From Streptomyces muensis (GTDB lineage: Bacteria; Actinomycetota; Actinomycetes; Streptomycetales; Streptomycetaceae), in the NCBI RefSeq assembly GCF_021474425.1, contig NZ_JAKEIP010000007.1, positions 45,253-109,252 of the forward strand: a stretch of 64,000 nt of DNA, written 5' to 3'. Under the pieces are notes generated by a model. It searched no databases. It was not told the origin of the DNA and saw only the letters and a list, made by a program, of their open reading frames with translations. Below are positions 12,963 to 21,655 of the stretch, piece by piece. How positions within the stretch are numbered: position 1 is the stretch's first letter; every line of letters begins with the position of its first letter. The position numbers and the translations under genes are program-made.

Positions 12963-12976
12963 TCGAACCGGTTCGA
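12963..12976. promoter_or_regulatory. LacI operator O4
   Basis: Perfect TCGAACCGGTTCGA, 28 bp centre to centre from O3 and immediately before the ribosome-binding site GAAGGAG of the lacI gene. Confidence 0.85.
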
Positions 12977-12988
12977 CGAAGGAGTGCC

Positions 12989-14020
12989 GTGAACATCGGT
13001 GAGATCGCCCGGCGGGCCGGTGTCTCGCGCAGCACCGTGTCCTACGCGCTGAGCGGCAAGCGCCCCGTCTCGGAGGACACCCGCCGGAAGATCCAGCAGG
13101 TCGTCGACGAACTGGGGTACCGGCCCAGCGCCAGCGCCCGCGCCCTGGCCAACGGGCGGACCAGCACCATCGGCCTGGTCTTCCCGCCGGCCGGGAACCA
13201 CTACACGGGCATGCAGCTGGACTTCATCGGAAGCGTGGTGGAGGCCGCCGCGGCCTATGACTACGACGTGCTGCTGTCACCCAGCGGCATGGACAGCGAC
13301 CGTTCCTTCCAGCGGCTGCTGGGGGAGCGCAGGGTCGACGGCGCGATCCTGATGGAGATCAGACTGGAGGACGACCGGGCCGACCACCTGGCCGAGCTGG
13401 ACTTCCCCTCCGTCGCCATCGGCCGCACCGCCCACCCCGAGGGCAGCTGGTGGGTGGGCCTGGACCACACCGCCCTCGTCCAGGCGTGCGTCCACCACCT
13501 CGCGGACCTCGGCCACCGCCGGGTCGCCTTCGTCAACCGCCCCGAGCAACTGCTGCGGGCCGGCTACGAGTCCGCGCACCGCGGTCTCGACGGCTTCACG
13601 AAGGCCGCCGCCGAGCGCGGGCTGACGGTCCGGACGTACTGCTGCGGCGACGACGCCGCCTCCGGCCAGGGCTGCGTGGAGAGGATCCTGCACGACGACC
13701 CGGCCACCACGGCCCTGGTCACGCTGAACGAGGCCGCGCTCGGCGGCCTCTACCGGGGGCTCGCCCAGGCGGGCCGCCACGTCCCGCGCGACTTCTCCGT
13801 CACCGGAGTCGTCGCCAGCCGCTGGGCGGAGACGGTGACCCCGCAGCTCACCGCGGCGGACGTACCGGCGGCCGAGCTGGGCCGGCTCGCCGTCGACCTG
13901 CTGGTGGAGCGGCTCGACCACCCCGACGCGCCGCCCCGGCACCATCTGCTCACCCCGCCCATCTCGCTGCGGGCCAGCACCGGTCCCGCCGGAGCCACCC
14001 GGTCCGACGCGACGCCCTGA
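12989..14020 (+). CDS. LacI/GalR-family transcriptional repressor
   Basis: 343 residues. The N-terminal helix-turn-helix reads IGEIARRAGVSRSTVSYALSG, followed by the hinge helix (PSASARALANG) and a periplasmic-binding-protein-like effector domain to the C-terminus. The GTG start has GAAGGAG 6 nt upstream; translation must begin here because the HTH starts at residue 2. It controls the flanking carbohydrate genes: four copies of one palindrome surround its own promoter and that of the divergent secreted hydrolase. The inducer is presumably a sugar released by those enzymes; its identity is not readable from sequence. Confidence 0.95.
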   Translation: MNIGEIARRAGVSRSTVSYALSGKRPVSEDTRRKIQQVVDELGYRPSASARALANGRTSTIGLVFPPAGNHYTGMQLDFIGSVVEAAAAYDYDVLLSPSGMDSDRSFQRLLGERRVDGAILMEIRLEDDRADHLAELDFPSVAIGRTAHPEGSWWVGLDHTALVQACVHHLADLGHRRVAFVNRPEQLLRAGYESAHRGLDGFTKAAAERGLTVRTYCCGDDAASGQGCVERILHDDPATTALVTLNEAALGGLYRGLAQAGRHVPRDFSVTGVVASRWAETVTPQLTAADVPAAELGRLAVDLLVERLDHPDAPPRHHLLTPPISLRASTGPAGATRSDATP

Positions 14021-14079
14021 CCCCACGGCACGCCCGAACCGCTCGACCGCGCGGTCAGCCGTACCCGCTCTCCGCCCGC

Positions 14080-14170
14080 CACCCACTGCTTCGCCACCGG
14101 CACCCACCGCTTCGCCACTGGCACCTACTGCTTCGTCACCACTGCTTCGCCACCCACCGCCTCGGCACCC
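14080..14170. repeat. degenerate tandem repeat in the lacI-ABC intergenic gap
   Basis: About five imperfect copies of a 15-21 bp unit containing CACC(C/T)ACTGCTTCGCCA follow one another. They occupy most of the 176-bp gap between the lacI gene and the binding-protein gene. No promoter or strong hairpin is visible, so the ABC genes may be read from the lacI promoter. Confidence 0.65.
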
Positions 14171-14196
14171 GCATGCCGAAAACCGAAGGAACCGCG

Positions 14197-15444
14197 ATGA
14201 ACAGCTCCTCCAGACGACGCCGCCTGACCGCCGCGGCCCTGACCGCCCTGGCCGTCGCCACCACCGCCACCGCCTGTGGCTCCGGCTCGGGCGGCGGCGG
14301 GTCGAGCGCGGCCGACAGCGGCACCTACACCATCTGGGACCCGTATCCGCAGTTCGACAAGAGCTCGGCCTGGGCCAAGCTGCTGGACGGCTGCGGCACC
14401 CAGGCCGGCGTGAAGATCAAGCGGACCGCCTACGACACCAGCGACCTGTCGAACAAGGCGCTGCTGGCGGCCCAGCAGGACAACTCCGCGGACGTCCTCA
14501 TCGTCGACAACCCGGTGGTGTCGACCCTCGCCGAGGCCGGCGTGCTCACCACCACCGACGACAACAAGCTCGACACCTCCAAGGCGGAGGCCAACCTGGT
14601 CGCGGCCGGCCAGACGGGCGGCAAGACCTACGGCACTCCTATCGGCGCCAACACCCTCGCCCTCTACTACAACAAGGAGGTGCTGAAGGAAGCCGGCGTG
14701 GACACGGCCTCCATCAAGGACTGGAAGTCGCTGACAGCGGCCCTGGAGAAGGTGAAGAAGGCCGGCAAGAAGGGCATCACCTTCTCCGCGATCGGCACCG
14801 AGGAGGGCAGCTTCCAGTTCCTGCCCTGGTTCTGGGGCTCCGGCGCGAAGCTGACCGAACTCGACTCCGCCCAGGCCGTCTCCGCGCTGACCCTGTGGAA
14901 GGACTGGCTCGACAAGGGCTACGCGCCCAACTCGGTCATCAACAACACCCAGACCACCAGCTGGCAGGAGTTCGCCAGCGGCGACTACGCCTTCGCCGAG
15001 AACGGCACCTGGCAGCTTGCGGCCGCCGAGAAGGCCGGCTTCGACTACGGCGTGCTGCCCATACCCGGCGCCGCCGGAGGCAGCGCAGCGGCGCCGACCG
15101 GCGGCGAGTTCGTCACCGTCCCGGTCCAGGGCGACACCGACCGCTACGCCACCACCCGGAAGCTGGTCACCTGCCTGACCAGCACCGAGAACCTCTACGA
15201 CACCGACACCACCCTGTCCTACGTGGCCCCCACCACCGAGGTCCAGGACAAGCAGCTGGCCGCGAACCCCGCTCTGAAGCCGTGGATCGACGCGGTCAAG
15301 GCGGCCAAGGGCCGCACCAGCGACGACCTCGGCACCAAGTACCCGAAGATCTCCGAGCAGATGTGGAAGGCCGTCCAGTCCGCCCTCAGCGGCTCGCAGT
15401 CCCCGAAGGACGCGCTGGCCGCCGCCCAGTCCGCCGTCAAGTGA
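14197..15444 (+). CDS. sugar ABC transporter, extracellular solute-binding lipoprotein
   Basis: 415 residues. A signal with four arginines and a hydrophobic stretch ends at Cys27 (TATAC then a glycine/serine-rich linker), consistent with a lipoprotein. The rest matches the family-1 extracellular solute-binding fold used for oligosaccharides. The start has GAAGGA 6 nt upstream. It is the first of three transporter genes. No ATPase gene is present locally, so a shared MsiK-type ATPase elsewhere in the genome is likely, as is usual for Streptomyces sugar importers. Confidence 0.93.
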   Translation: MNSSSRRRRLTAAALTALAVATTATACGSGSGGGGSSAADSGTYTIWDPYPQFDKSSAWAKLLDGCGTQAGVKIKRTAYDTSDLSNKALLAAQQDNSADVLIVDNPVVSTLAEAGVLTTTDDNKLDTSKAEANLVAAGQTGGKTYGTPIGANTLALYYNKEVLKEAGVDTASIKDWKSLTAALEKVKKAGKKGITFSAIGTEEGSFQFLPWFWGSGAKLTELDSAQAVSALTLWKDWLDKGYAPNSVINNTQTTSWQEFASGDYAFAENGTWQLAAAEKAGFDYGVLPIPGAAGGSAAAPTGGEFVTVPVQGDTDRYATTRKLVTCLTSTENLYDTDTTLSYVAPTTEVQDKQLAANPALKPWIDAVKAAKGRTSDDLGTKYPKISEQMWKAVQSALSGSQSPKDALAAAQSAVK

Positions 15445-15464
15445 CCACGACCGAGGGCCACTTG

Positions 15465-16433
15465 ATGAGTTCCACGACCCAGAAGCCGTACCGCCGCCCG
15501 GCGTCCGGCCCCGGCGTGGCCGCCACCGCCCCGCGCCGGGACCGGCCCCGCCCCGGCTCCCAGCAGTGGGCTGCCTGGGCCTTCCTCACCCCGGTCACCC
15601 TCTACCTCGTCCTCTTCTACGCCTATCCGCTCTACCGCAACCTCGACCTGAGCCTGCGCAACTACACCGTCCGCTCCTTCGTCCAGGGCGACGCCCCGTT
15701 CACCGGACTGGACAACTACCAGAAGGTCTTCGACGACCCGACCTTCGGCCCCGCCCTGCTGCACACCGTGGTCTTCACGGCCGTGTGCCTGGTCTTCCAG
15801 TACGCCCTCGGCCTCGCCCTCGCGGTCTTCTTCAACCAGCACTTCCGGCTCTCCGCGACCCTGCGGGCCCTGTTCCTGGTGCCGTGGCTGCTGCCGCTGA
15901 TCGTGTCGGCGTCCACCTGGTCGTGGCTGCTCAACAGTGAATCGGGCCTCGTCAACGCCCTGTTGGGCGCCGTCGGCATCGATCCGGTCAACTGGCTGAC
16001 CGCGCCGTCCTGGTCACTGACCTCGGTGATCATCGCGAACATCTGGATCGGCGTCCCGTTCAACCTGGTCGTGCTGTACAGCGGCCTGCAGTCGATCCCG
16101 GTCTCGCTGTACGAGGCGGCGGCCCTCGACGGCGCGAACGCCTGGCAGCGGTTCTGGCGCATCACCTTCCCGCTGCTGCGCCCGGTCTCCGCGATCACCC
16201 TGCTGCTGGGGCTGGTCTACACACTCAAGGTCTTCGACATCATCTGGATCATGACCAAGGGCGGTCCCGCGGACTCGTCCACGACCTTCGCCACCTGGTC
16301 CTACCAGCTCGGCTTCGGCAACCTGGTGCCCGCCTTCGGCCCGGGCGCGGCCGTCGGCAACCTGCTCGTCGTCGCCGCCCTGGTCTTCGGCCTGGTCTAC
16401 GTCCGGGTGCAGAGAAAGCAGGCCCTGTCATGA
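15465..16433 (+). CDS. sugar ABC transporter permease, MalF type
   Basis: 322 residues, with a basic proline-rich N-terminus, six membrane helices and the EAA-type coupling loop YEAAALDGANAWQRFWRITFP (~residues 220-240). It starts 20 bp after the binding protein with GAGGG upstream. It pairs with the next permease, which overlaps it by 4 bp (ATGA), to form the channel heterodimer. Confidence 0.93.
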   Translation: MSSTTQKPYRRPASGPGVAATAPRRDRPRPGSQQWAAWAFLTPVTLYLVLFYAYPLYRNLDLSLRNYTVRSFVQGDAPFTGLDNYQKVFDDPTFGPALLHTVVFTAVCLVFQYALGLALAVFFNQHFRLSATLRALFLVPWLLPLIVSASTWSWLLNSESGLVNALLGAVGIDPVNWLTAPSWSLTSVIIANIWIGVPFNLVVLYSGLQSIPVSLYEAAALDGANAWQRFWRITFPLLRPVSAITLLLGLVYTLKVFDIIWIMTKGGPADSSTTFATWSYQLGFGNLVPAFGPGAAVGNLLVVAALVFGLVYVRVQRKQALS

Positions 16434-17254
16434 CCCGAAGCGGCACGCGCGGCCGGGTGAGGACGACGATCGGTCTCCTGCTGACCGGGATCATGCTCTT
16501 CCCGGTCTACTGGATGCTGAACGTGTCCCTCACCCGCGACCAGGACATGCGCAAGAGCCCACCGGACCTGTTCCCGGTGCACCCCACCCTGGCCGGCTAC
16601 CGCACCGTCCTGGACGAGCAGTTGCCCTACCTCGGCACGAGCCTCGTCATCGGCCTGGGCACCGTCGTCCTGACCGTGGCCCTCGCCGCGCCCGCCGGCT
16701 ACGCGCTGGCCAAGCTGCGCCCGCGCGGCGGCGGCATCCTCAGCTTCGTCCTGCTGGCCGCGCAGATGATCCCCGGCATCATCATGGCGATGGGCTTCTA
16801 CGCCATCTACCTCCAGCTCGGCCTGCTCCAGTCCGTCCCCGGCCTGATCGTCGCCGACTCCACCCTGGCCGTCCCGTTCGGCGTGCTCATCTTCACCGCG
16901 TTCGTGTCCGGCATCCCCGGCGAACTGCTCCAGGCGGCCCGGACCGACGGTGCCGGGGCGCTGCGCACCTTCTGGTCCATCGTCCTGCCGATGAGCCGCA
17001 ACGCCGTCGTCACGGTGTCCCTGTTCGCCTTCCTGTGGTCCTGGTCCGACTTCGTCCTCGCCGGCACGCTCGTCAACGGCGGCGCCCACGAGCCGATCAC
17101 CCTCGGCATCTACCACTACATCGGCAACAACAACCAGGAGTGGAACGCCATCATGGCCACCGCCGTCGTGGCCTCGCTGCCGGCCGCGGTCATCCTCGTC
17201 CTCGCCCAGCGCTACGTCGCCGCCGGTGTGACCGCCGGCGCCGTCAAGGACTGA
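16430..17254 (+). CDS. sugar ABC transporter permease, MalG type
   Basis: 274 residues with six membrane helices and the coupling-loop pattern LLQAARTDGAGALRTFWSIVLP. The start codon overlaps the stop of the first permease in an ATGA arrangement, so translation is probably coupled. It completes a binding-protein-dependent carbohydrate importer that lacks its own ATPase gene. Confidence 0.93.
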   Translation: MTRSGTRGRVRTTIGLLLTGIMLFPVYWMLNVSLTRDQDMRKSPPDLFPVHPTLAGYRTVLDEQLPYLGTSLVIGLGTVVLTVALAAPAGYALAKLRPRGGGILSFVLLAAQMIPGIIMAMGFYAIYLQLGLLQSVPGLIVADSTLAVPFGVLIFTAFVSGIPGELLQAARTDGAGALRTFWSIVLPMSRNAVVTVSLFAFLWSWSDFVLAGTLVNGGAHEPITLGIYHYIGNNNQEWNAIMATAVVASLPAAVILVLAQRYVAAGVTAGAVKD

Positions 17255-17304
17255 GTTCCCTTCCCTCTGTTCGAGTCCTGTGCTCGAGAAACGAGTCGCA
17301 CCTC

Positions 17305-19041
17305 ATGACCGCCGCCCTTCCCGGCCCGGCCTTCTCCGTCCACGACATCCCCTTCAGCACGCACGGCTCCTGGTTCGACATCTCGCCCGTGGTGGCGGAG
17401 AAGACGTACGCCGAGGACCTCCACCTCGTCTCGCACCAGAACGGCATGCACGCAGTCCTCGGACTCGTACCGCTGCACGCCACGACCGGCGAGCGGGCCG
17501 AGACCCGCGTGGCGGCCACCCCGAGCCTGCTGAGCTGGATCGGCGCGGGCGGCCGGGTCGACCTCGCCTACGAGTCGCCCGACACGGTCCGGCTGCGCGG
17601 CGCGGGTCTCGCGCTGCGGCTGCGCGCGGCGGCCCCGACCCTGACCCCGTTCAGCGGCACCTACTTCTTCCACGACGCCGCCGCCGACGCGTATGTGTTC
17701 ACCTCGTACGAGACCGGCCGCCGCTACCGCGTCACCGTGCTCTGCGGCTCGGTGGCCGAGGTGTTCGGCGACCAGTCACTCGGCGGCGCCGACCGCGGCC
17801 TCACGTTCGCCGCCGACGCGGACGGTGCCTGGGAGATCGCGGTCGAGGAGATCGACACCGCACGCCCTCCGTACGCGTCGACGGCCGCCTTCGACAAGAT
17901 CGTCGAGGCCGCGGGGAACGCCTTCGCCGAGTTCGTCGACACGGTGGCCCCCTGGCGTTCGCCGGCCACCCCCGCCGCCGAACTCGCCGCCTACGTCCTG
18001 TGGTCGGCGACGGTACGCCCGGCGGGACTGGTCACCCGGCCCGGCGTGCTGATGTCCAAGCACTGGATGGACAAGGTCTGGAGCTGGGACCACTGCTTCA
18101 ACGCCCTGGCGCTGGCGCCCGGCTGCCCCGGCCTGGCCTGGGACCAGTTCCACCTGCCGTTCGACCACCAGGACGAGACCGGCGCGCTGCCCGACTCGGT
18201 CACGCACTCCGAGGTCCTGCGCAACTTCGTCAAACCGCCCATCCACGGCTGGGCGTTCGGCCACCTGCGCCGCAGGCTCGGCACGCCCGCGAGCCCGGCG
18301 GAACTCGCCGAGACGTACGACAGGCTGGAACGCTGGACCGGCTTCTGGCTCACGGCCCGGCGTGCCCCCGGCGAGGATCTGCCCCACTACCAGCACGGCA
18401 ACGACAGCGGCTGGGACAACGCCACCACCTTCGACCCCGAGCGCGTGGTCGTCACCGCCGACCTGGCCGCCTTCCTCGCCCTCCAGCTCCGCGAACTCGC
18501 CGCGCTGGCGGAGCACCTGGACAGACCGGACGACGCCCGACGCTGGACGAGTGCCGCCGAGGAGACCCAGGCGGCGATGCTCGACCAGCTCTGGAGCGGG
18601 GAGCGGTTCCTCGCGCGGGGTGTCGCGAGCGGGGATACCTGGCACAGCGCCGGCCTGCTCGACCTGATGCCCATCGCGCTGGGGGAGTATCTGCCGGCCG
18701 AGATCAGCGCCGTACTGGCCGCCCGTATCGCGACCCATCTGACGCCGCACGGCCTGGCCACCGAGCTGCCGACCTCGCCGCACTACGTCGCCGACGGCTA
18801 CTGGCGCGGCCCGATCTGGGCCCCCGCGACGGTCCTCATCGAGGACGGCCTGCGGCGCGGCGGACATCTCCGGCTGGCGGACGAGATCAGTGCCCGCTTC
18901 CGCGCCCTGTGCGAGAGGCACGGCTTCGCCGAGAACTTCGACGCCCTGACCGGAACGGGCCTGCGCGACCGCGCCTACACCTGGACCGCCGCCGGCTATC
19001 TCCTGCTGGCCGAGGCACACGCGGCCCGCGAGGCCCACTGA
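17305..19041 (+). CDS. cytoplasmic GH63-like (alpha/alpha)6-barrel glycoside hydrolase
   Basis: 578 residues without a signal peptide. An N-terminal beta-sandwich (~1-200) is followed by an (alpha/alpha)6 barrel with family patterns KVWSWDHCFNALAL (~258), HGNDSGWDNAT (~364) and YWRGPIWAP (~498). These are typical of the MGH1/GH63 group, which includes alpha-glucosidases and glucosylglycerate-type hydrolases. The first and last segments supply the catalytic acid and base in characterised relatives. It lies 50 bp after the permeases and probably cleaves the imported oligosaccharide. The exact linkage cannot be told. No strong ribosome-binding site precedes the ATG, but the conserved region supports the start within a few codons. 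Confidence 0.85.
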   Translation: MTAALPGPAFSVHDIPFSTHGSWFDISPVVAEKTYAEDLHLVSHQNGMHAVLGLVPLHATTGERAETRVAATPSLLSWIGAGGRVDLAYESPDTVRLRGAGLALRLRAAAPTLTPFSGTYFFHDAAADAYVFTSYETGRRYRVTVLCGSVAEVFGDQSLGGADRGLTFAADADGAWEIAVEEIDTARPPYASTAAFDKIVEAAGNAFAEFVDTVAPWRSPATPAAELAAYVLWSATVRPAGLVTRPGVLMSKHWMDKVWSWDHCFNALALAPGCPGLAWDQFHLPFDHQDETGALPDSVTHSEVLRNFVKPPIHGWAFGHLRRRLGTPASPAELAETYDRLERWTGFWLTARRAPGEDLPHYQHGNDSGWDNATTFDPERVVVTADLAAFLALQLRELAALAEHLDRPDDARRWTSAAEETQAAMLDQLWSGERFLARGVASGDTWHSAGLLDLMPIALGEYLPAEISAVLAARIATHLTPHGLATELPTSPHYVADGYWRGPIWAPATVLIEDGLRRGGHLRLADEISARFRALCERHGFAENFDALTGTGLRDRAYTWTAAGYLLLAEAHAAREAH

Positions 19042-19065
19042 GGCCGTGAGGCCGGTTCGGAGGTC

Positions 19066-19135
19066 TTGACAGAGGGGCAGGTGTAGGGCTTCCTTGGGCT
19101 GTTGCGTATCGCACTACGGTTGTGTAGTACGCAAC
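19066..19135 (+). promoter_or_regulatory. island promoter P1 with operator doublet (formate dehydrogenase)
   Basis: TTGACA at 19066-19071, then a weak -10 region and two motif copies: 19101-19117 (GTTGCGTATCGC half-site) and 19119-19135 (GTTGT-N7-GCAAC within a 19-bp palindrome). The offset is 18 bp here instead of the usual 19. Confidence 0.65.
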
Positions 19136-19192
19136 CATGGCTCCGGTCATGGCACGGCTCTGGTTCCCCGACACCGCGGAGTAGCGCTACAG

Positions 19193-21487
19193 ATGACTCG
19201 CAAGCCACCTGCCGAGGACCCCGGCGACGCCCGTCTGAAGGTCGGCCCCCCGAAGGAGTACGCCGCCGGCATCCCCGCGGTCACCTCCTCGCTGCGGCAC
19301 GCCGGCGAGCAGATGGGGGCTCGTCGCAGCCTGCTCACTCTGCTCCGGGTCAATCAGAAGGAGGGGTTCGACTGTCCGGGCTGCGCCTGGCCCGAGCCGG
19401 AGCACCGGCACCGGGCGGAGTTCTGCGAGAACGGGGCGAAGGCGGTGGCCGAAGAGGCCACCGTGCGCCGGGTCACCCCCGACTTCTTCGCCGGGCACAC
19501 CCTGGAGGAGCTGCTCCCGCGCACCGACTACTGGCTCGGGCAGCAGGGACGGCTCACCCACCCCATGTACCGCCCGGCCGGCGGTGACCGCTACCGGCCG
19601 ATCTCCTGGAACGACGCGTTCGCGGTGATCGCCCGCGAACTCGCCGCGCTCGACCACCCGGACCAGGCCGCCTTCTACACCTCCGGGCGGGCCAGCAACG
19701 AGGCCGCGTTCCTCTACCAGCTGTTCGTCCGCATGCTCGGCACCAACAACCTGCCCGACTGCTCCAACATGTGCCACGAGTCAAGCGGTTCCGCCCTGAC
19801 GGAGACCATCGGCATCGGCAAGGGCAGCGTCAGCCTGGACGACCTCTACGAGGCCGACCTGATCCTCGTGGTCGGGCAGAACCCCGGCACCAACCACCCC
19901 CGTATGCTCTCCGCCCTGGAACAGGCCAAGCGGCAGGGCGCTCGCGTCATCTCGGTCAACCCCCTGCCCGAAGCCGGGCTGCTCCGGTTCAAGAACCCCC
20001 AGCGGCCCTCCGGCGTCCTCGGCGGCGGCACCCGGTTGTCGGACCAGTTCCTGCAGATCAGGCTGGGCGGGGACCAGGCGCTGTTCCAGGCGTTCAACCG
20101 CATGCTGCTGGAGGCGGAGGACGAGGCGCCCGGCACCTGCCTGGACACGGAGTTCATCGACCGGTACACCCACGGCTTCCAGGAGTTCGCCGAGCACGCC
20201 CGCAAGGTGGCGTGGGACGACGTCCTCGAGGCCACCGGTCTGACCGAGGAAGAGATCCGGACCGCGTTCGGGCAGGTGCTGGCCGCCGAGAAGATCGTCG
20301 TCTGCTGGGCGATGGGACTCACCCAGCACAAGCACTCCGTCCCCACCATCCGGGACGTCGTCAACTTCCTTCTGCTGCGCGGCAACATCGGCCGCCCGGG
20401 CGCCGGCCTCTGCCCGGTGCGCGGCCACTCCAACGTGCAGGGCGACCGCACGATGGGCATCTACGAGAAGCCGGACGACGCGTTCCTGGACGCGCTCGGC
20501 GCCGAGTTCGCCTTCACGCCGCCGCGCCACCACGGCCACGACGCGGTGGAGAGCATCCGTGCCATGCGCGACGGCGACGTACGGGTCTTCGTCGGGCTGG
20601 GCGGCAACTTCGTCGCCGCGGCCCCCGACACCGAGCTGACCGAGCAGGCGATGCGCCGCTGCCGCCTCACCGTCCAGATCTCGACCAAGCTCAACCGGTC
20701 GCATGTCGTCGCCGGGGAGCAGGCGCTCATCCTGCCCTGCCTCGGCCGCACCGAGGCCGACCTGAGGCCGACCGGTCCCCAACTGGTCACGGTCGAGGAC
20801 TCCATGGGCATGGTGCACCTCTCACGGGGGAGACTCGCCCCCGCGTCCGAGCACCTGCTGAGCGAGGTCGCGATCATCTGCCGCATGGCCCGGGCCGCCC
20901 TCGCAGAGACCGGCTCCCAGGTGCCGTGGGAGGACTTCGAGTCGGACTACGACCGCATCCGCGACCGCATCGAGCGGGTGATCCCCGGCTTCGAGGACTT
21001 CAACGCCCGGGTACGGCGGCCGGGCGGCTTCGCGCTGCCGCACCCGCCCCGCGACGAGCGCCGTTTCACCACCGCGACCGGCCTGGCCAACTTCACCGCG
21101 AACCCGCTGGAGCGGCCCCATGTCCCGCCGGGCCGGCTGCTGTTGCAGACCCTGCGCTCCCACGACCAGTACAACACCACCATCTACGGCCTGGACGACC
21201 GCTACCGAGGTGTTCACCAGGGGCGCCGGGTCCTCTTCCTGCACCCGGACGACCTCACCGAGCGAGGGCTGGCCGAAGGGGACCTCGTCGACATCGTCAG
21301 CGAGTACGAGGACGGCGTGGAACGCCGGGCGCCGGCCTTCCGGGTGGTGTCGTACCCGACGCCCCGCGGGTGCTGCGCCGCCTACTTCCCGGAGACCAAC
21401 GTGCTCGTACCGCTGGACTCCACGGCGGCCGTCAGCAACACCCCCACGTCGAAGTCCATCGTCGTCCGGTTGGAACCGACCTCTTGA
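19193..21487 (+). CDS. molybdopterin oxidoreductase, FdhF-like formate dehydrogenase alpha subunit
   Basis: 764 residues, no Tat signal, hence cytoplasmic. Belongs to the FdhF/YdeP-like molybdopterin group by its overall pattern: an N-terminal cysteine cluster (Cys61, Cys64, Cys78) for an Fe-S centre, molybdopterin-binding motifs (VVGQNPGTNHPRML, LLRGNIGRPGAGLCPVRGHSN) and a C-terminal dinucleotide-binding region. Cys190 and Cys194 in DCSNMCHESSG are candidates for the Mo ligand; no in-frame UGA is used. It should oxidise formate to CO2, ending the C1 branch fed by PurU and the mycothiol pathway; FdhD, needed to sulfurate such enzymes, is encoded in the same island. No partner subunit gene is next to it, so the electron acceptor is unknown. 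The start follows a weak GGAG. Confidence 0.85.
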   Translation: MTRKPPAEDPGDARLKVGPPKEYAAGIPAVTSSLRHAGEQMGARRSLLTLLRVNQKEGFDCPGCAWPEPEHRHRAEFCENGAKAVAEEATVRRVTPDFFAGHTLEELLPRTDYWLGQQGRLTHPMYRPAGGDRYRPISWNDAFAVIARELAALDHPDQAAFYTSGRASNEAAFLYQLFVRMLGTNNLPDCSNMCHESSGSALTETIGIGKGSVSLDDLYEADLILVVGQNPGTNHPRMLSALEQAKRQGARVISVNPLPEAGLLRFKNPQRPSGVLGGGTRLSDQFLQIRLGGDQALFQAFNRMLLEAEDEAPGTCLDTEFIDRYTHGFQEFAEHARKVAWDDVLEATGLTEEEIRTAFGQVLAAEKIVVCWAMGLTQHKHSVPTIRDVVNFLLLRGNIGRPGAGLCPVRGHSNVQGDRTMGIYEKPDDAFLDALGAEFAFTPPRHHGHDAVESIRAMRDGDVRVFVGLGGNFVAAAPDTELTEQAMRRCRLTVQISTKLNRSHVVAGEQALILPCLGRTEADLRPTGPQLVTVEDSMGMVHLSRGRLAPASEHLLSEVAIICRMARAALAETGSQVPWEDFESDYDRIRDRIERVIPGFEDFNARVRRPGGFALPHPPRDERRFTTATGLANFTANPLERPHVPPGRLLLQTLRSHDQYNTTIYGLDDRYRGVHQGRRVLFLHPDDLTERGLAEGDLVDIVSEYEDGVERRAPAFRVVSYPTPRGCCAAYFPETNVLVPLDSTAAVSNTPTSKSIVVRLEPTS

Positions 21488-21549
21488 CACCCTTACTGAG
21501 GCGTCAGAGTGTTGTTGCCCATAGCGAATCACTATGCATTATCCGCAAC
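21484..21549 (+). promoter_or_regulatory. island promoter P2 with operator doublet (BCCT carrier)
   Basis: TTGACA (21484-21489) overlaps the stop codon of the formate dehydrogenase gene; GAGTGT follows after 17 bp. Motif copies: 21514-21530 (GTTGC-N7-GAATC) and 21533-21549 (TATGC-N7-GCAAC), 19 bp apart. Confidence 0.75.
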
Positions 21550-21655
21550 GGTGCCCCAGGTGGCACGGCGGAATCAACGATGTTCCCTCTTGCTCGGTCG
21601 CGCATCCGTCGTCCGCGACAGAGAGTGCACTGCCGTCAGCGGAAAGGACGAGCTG

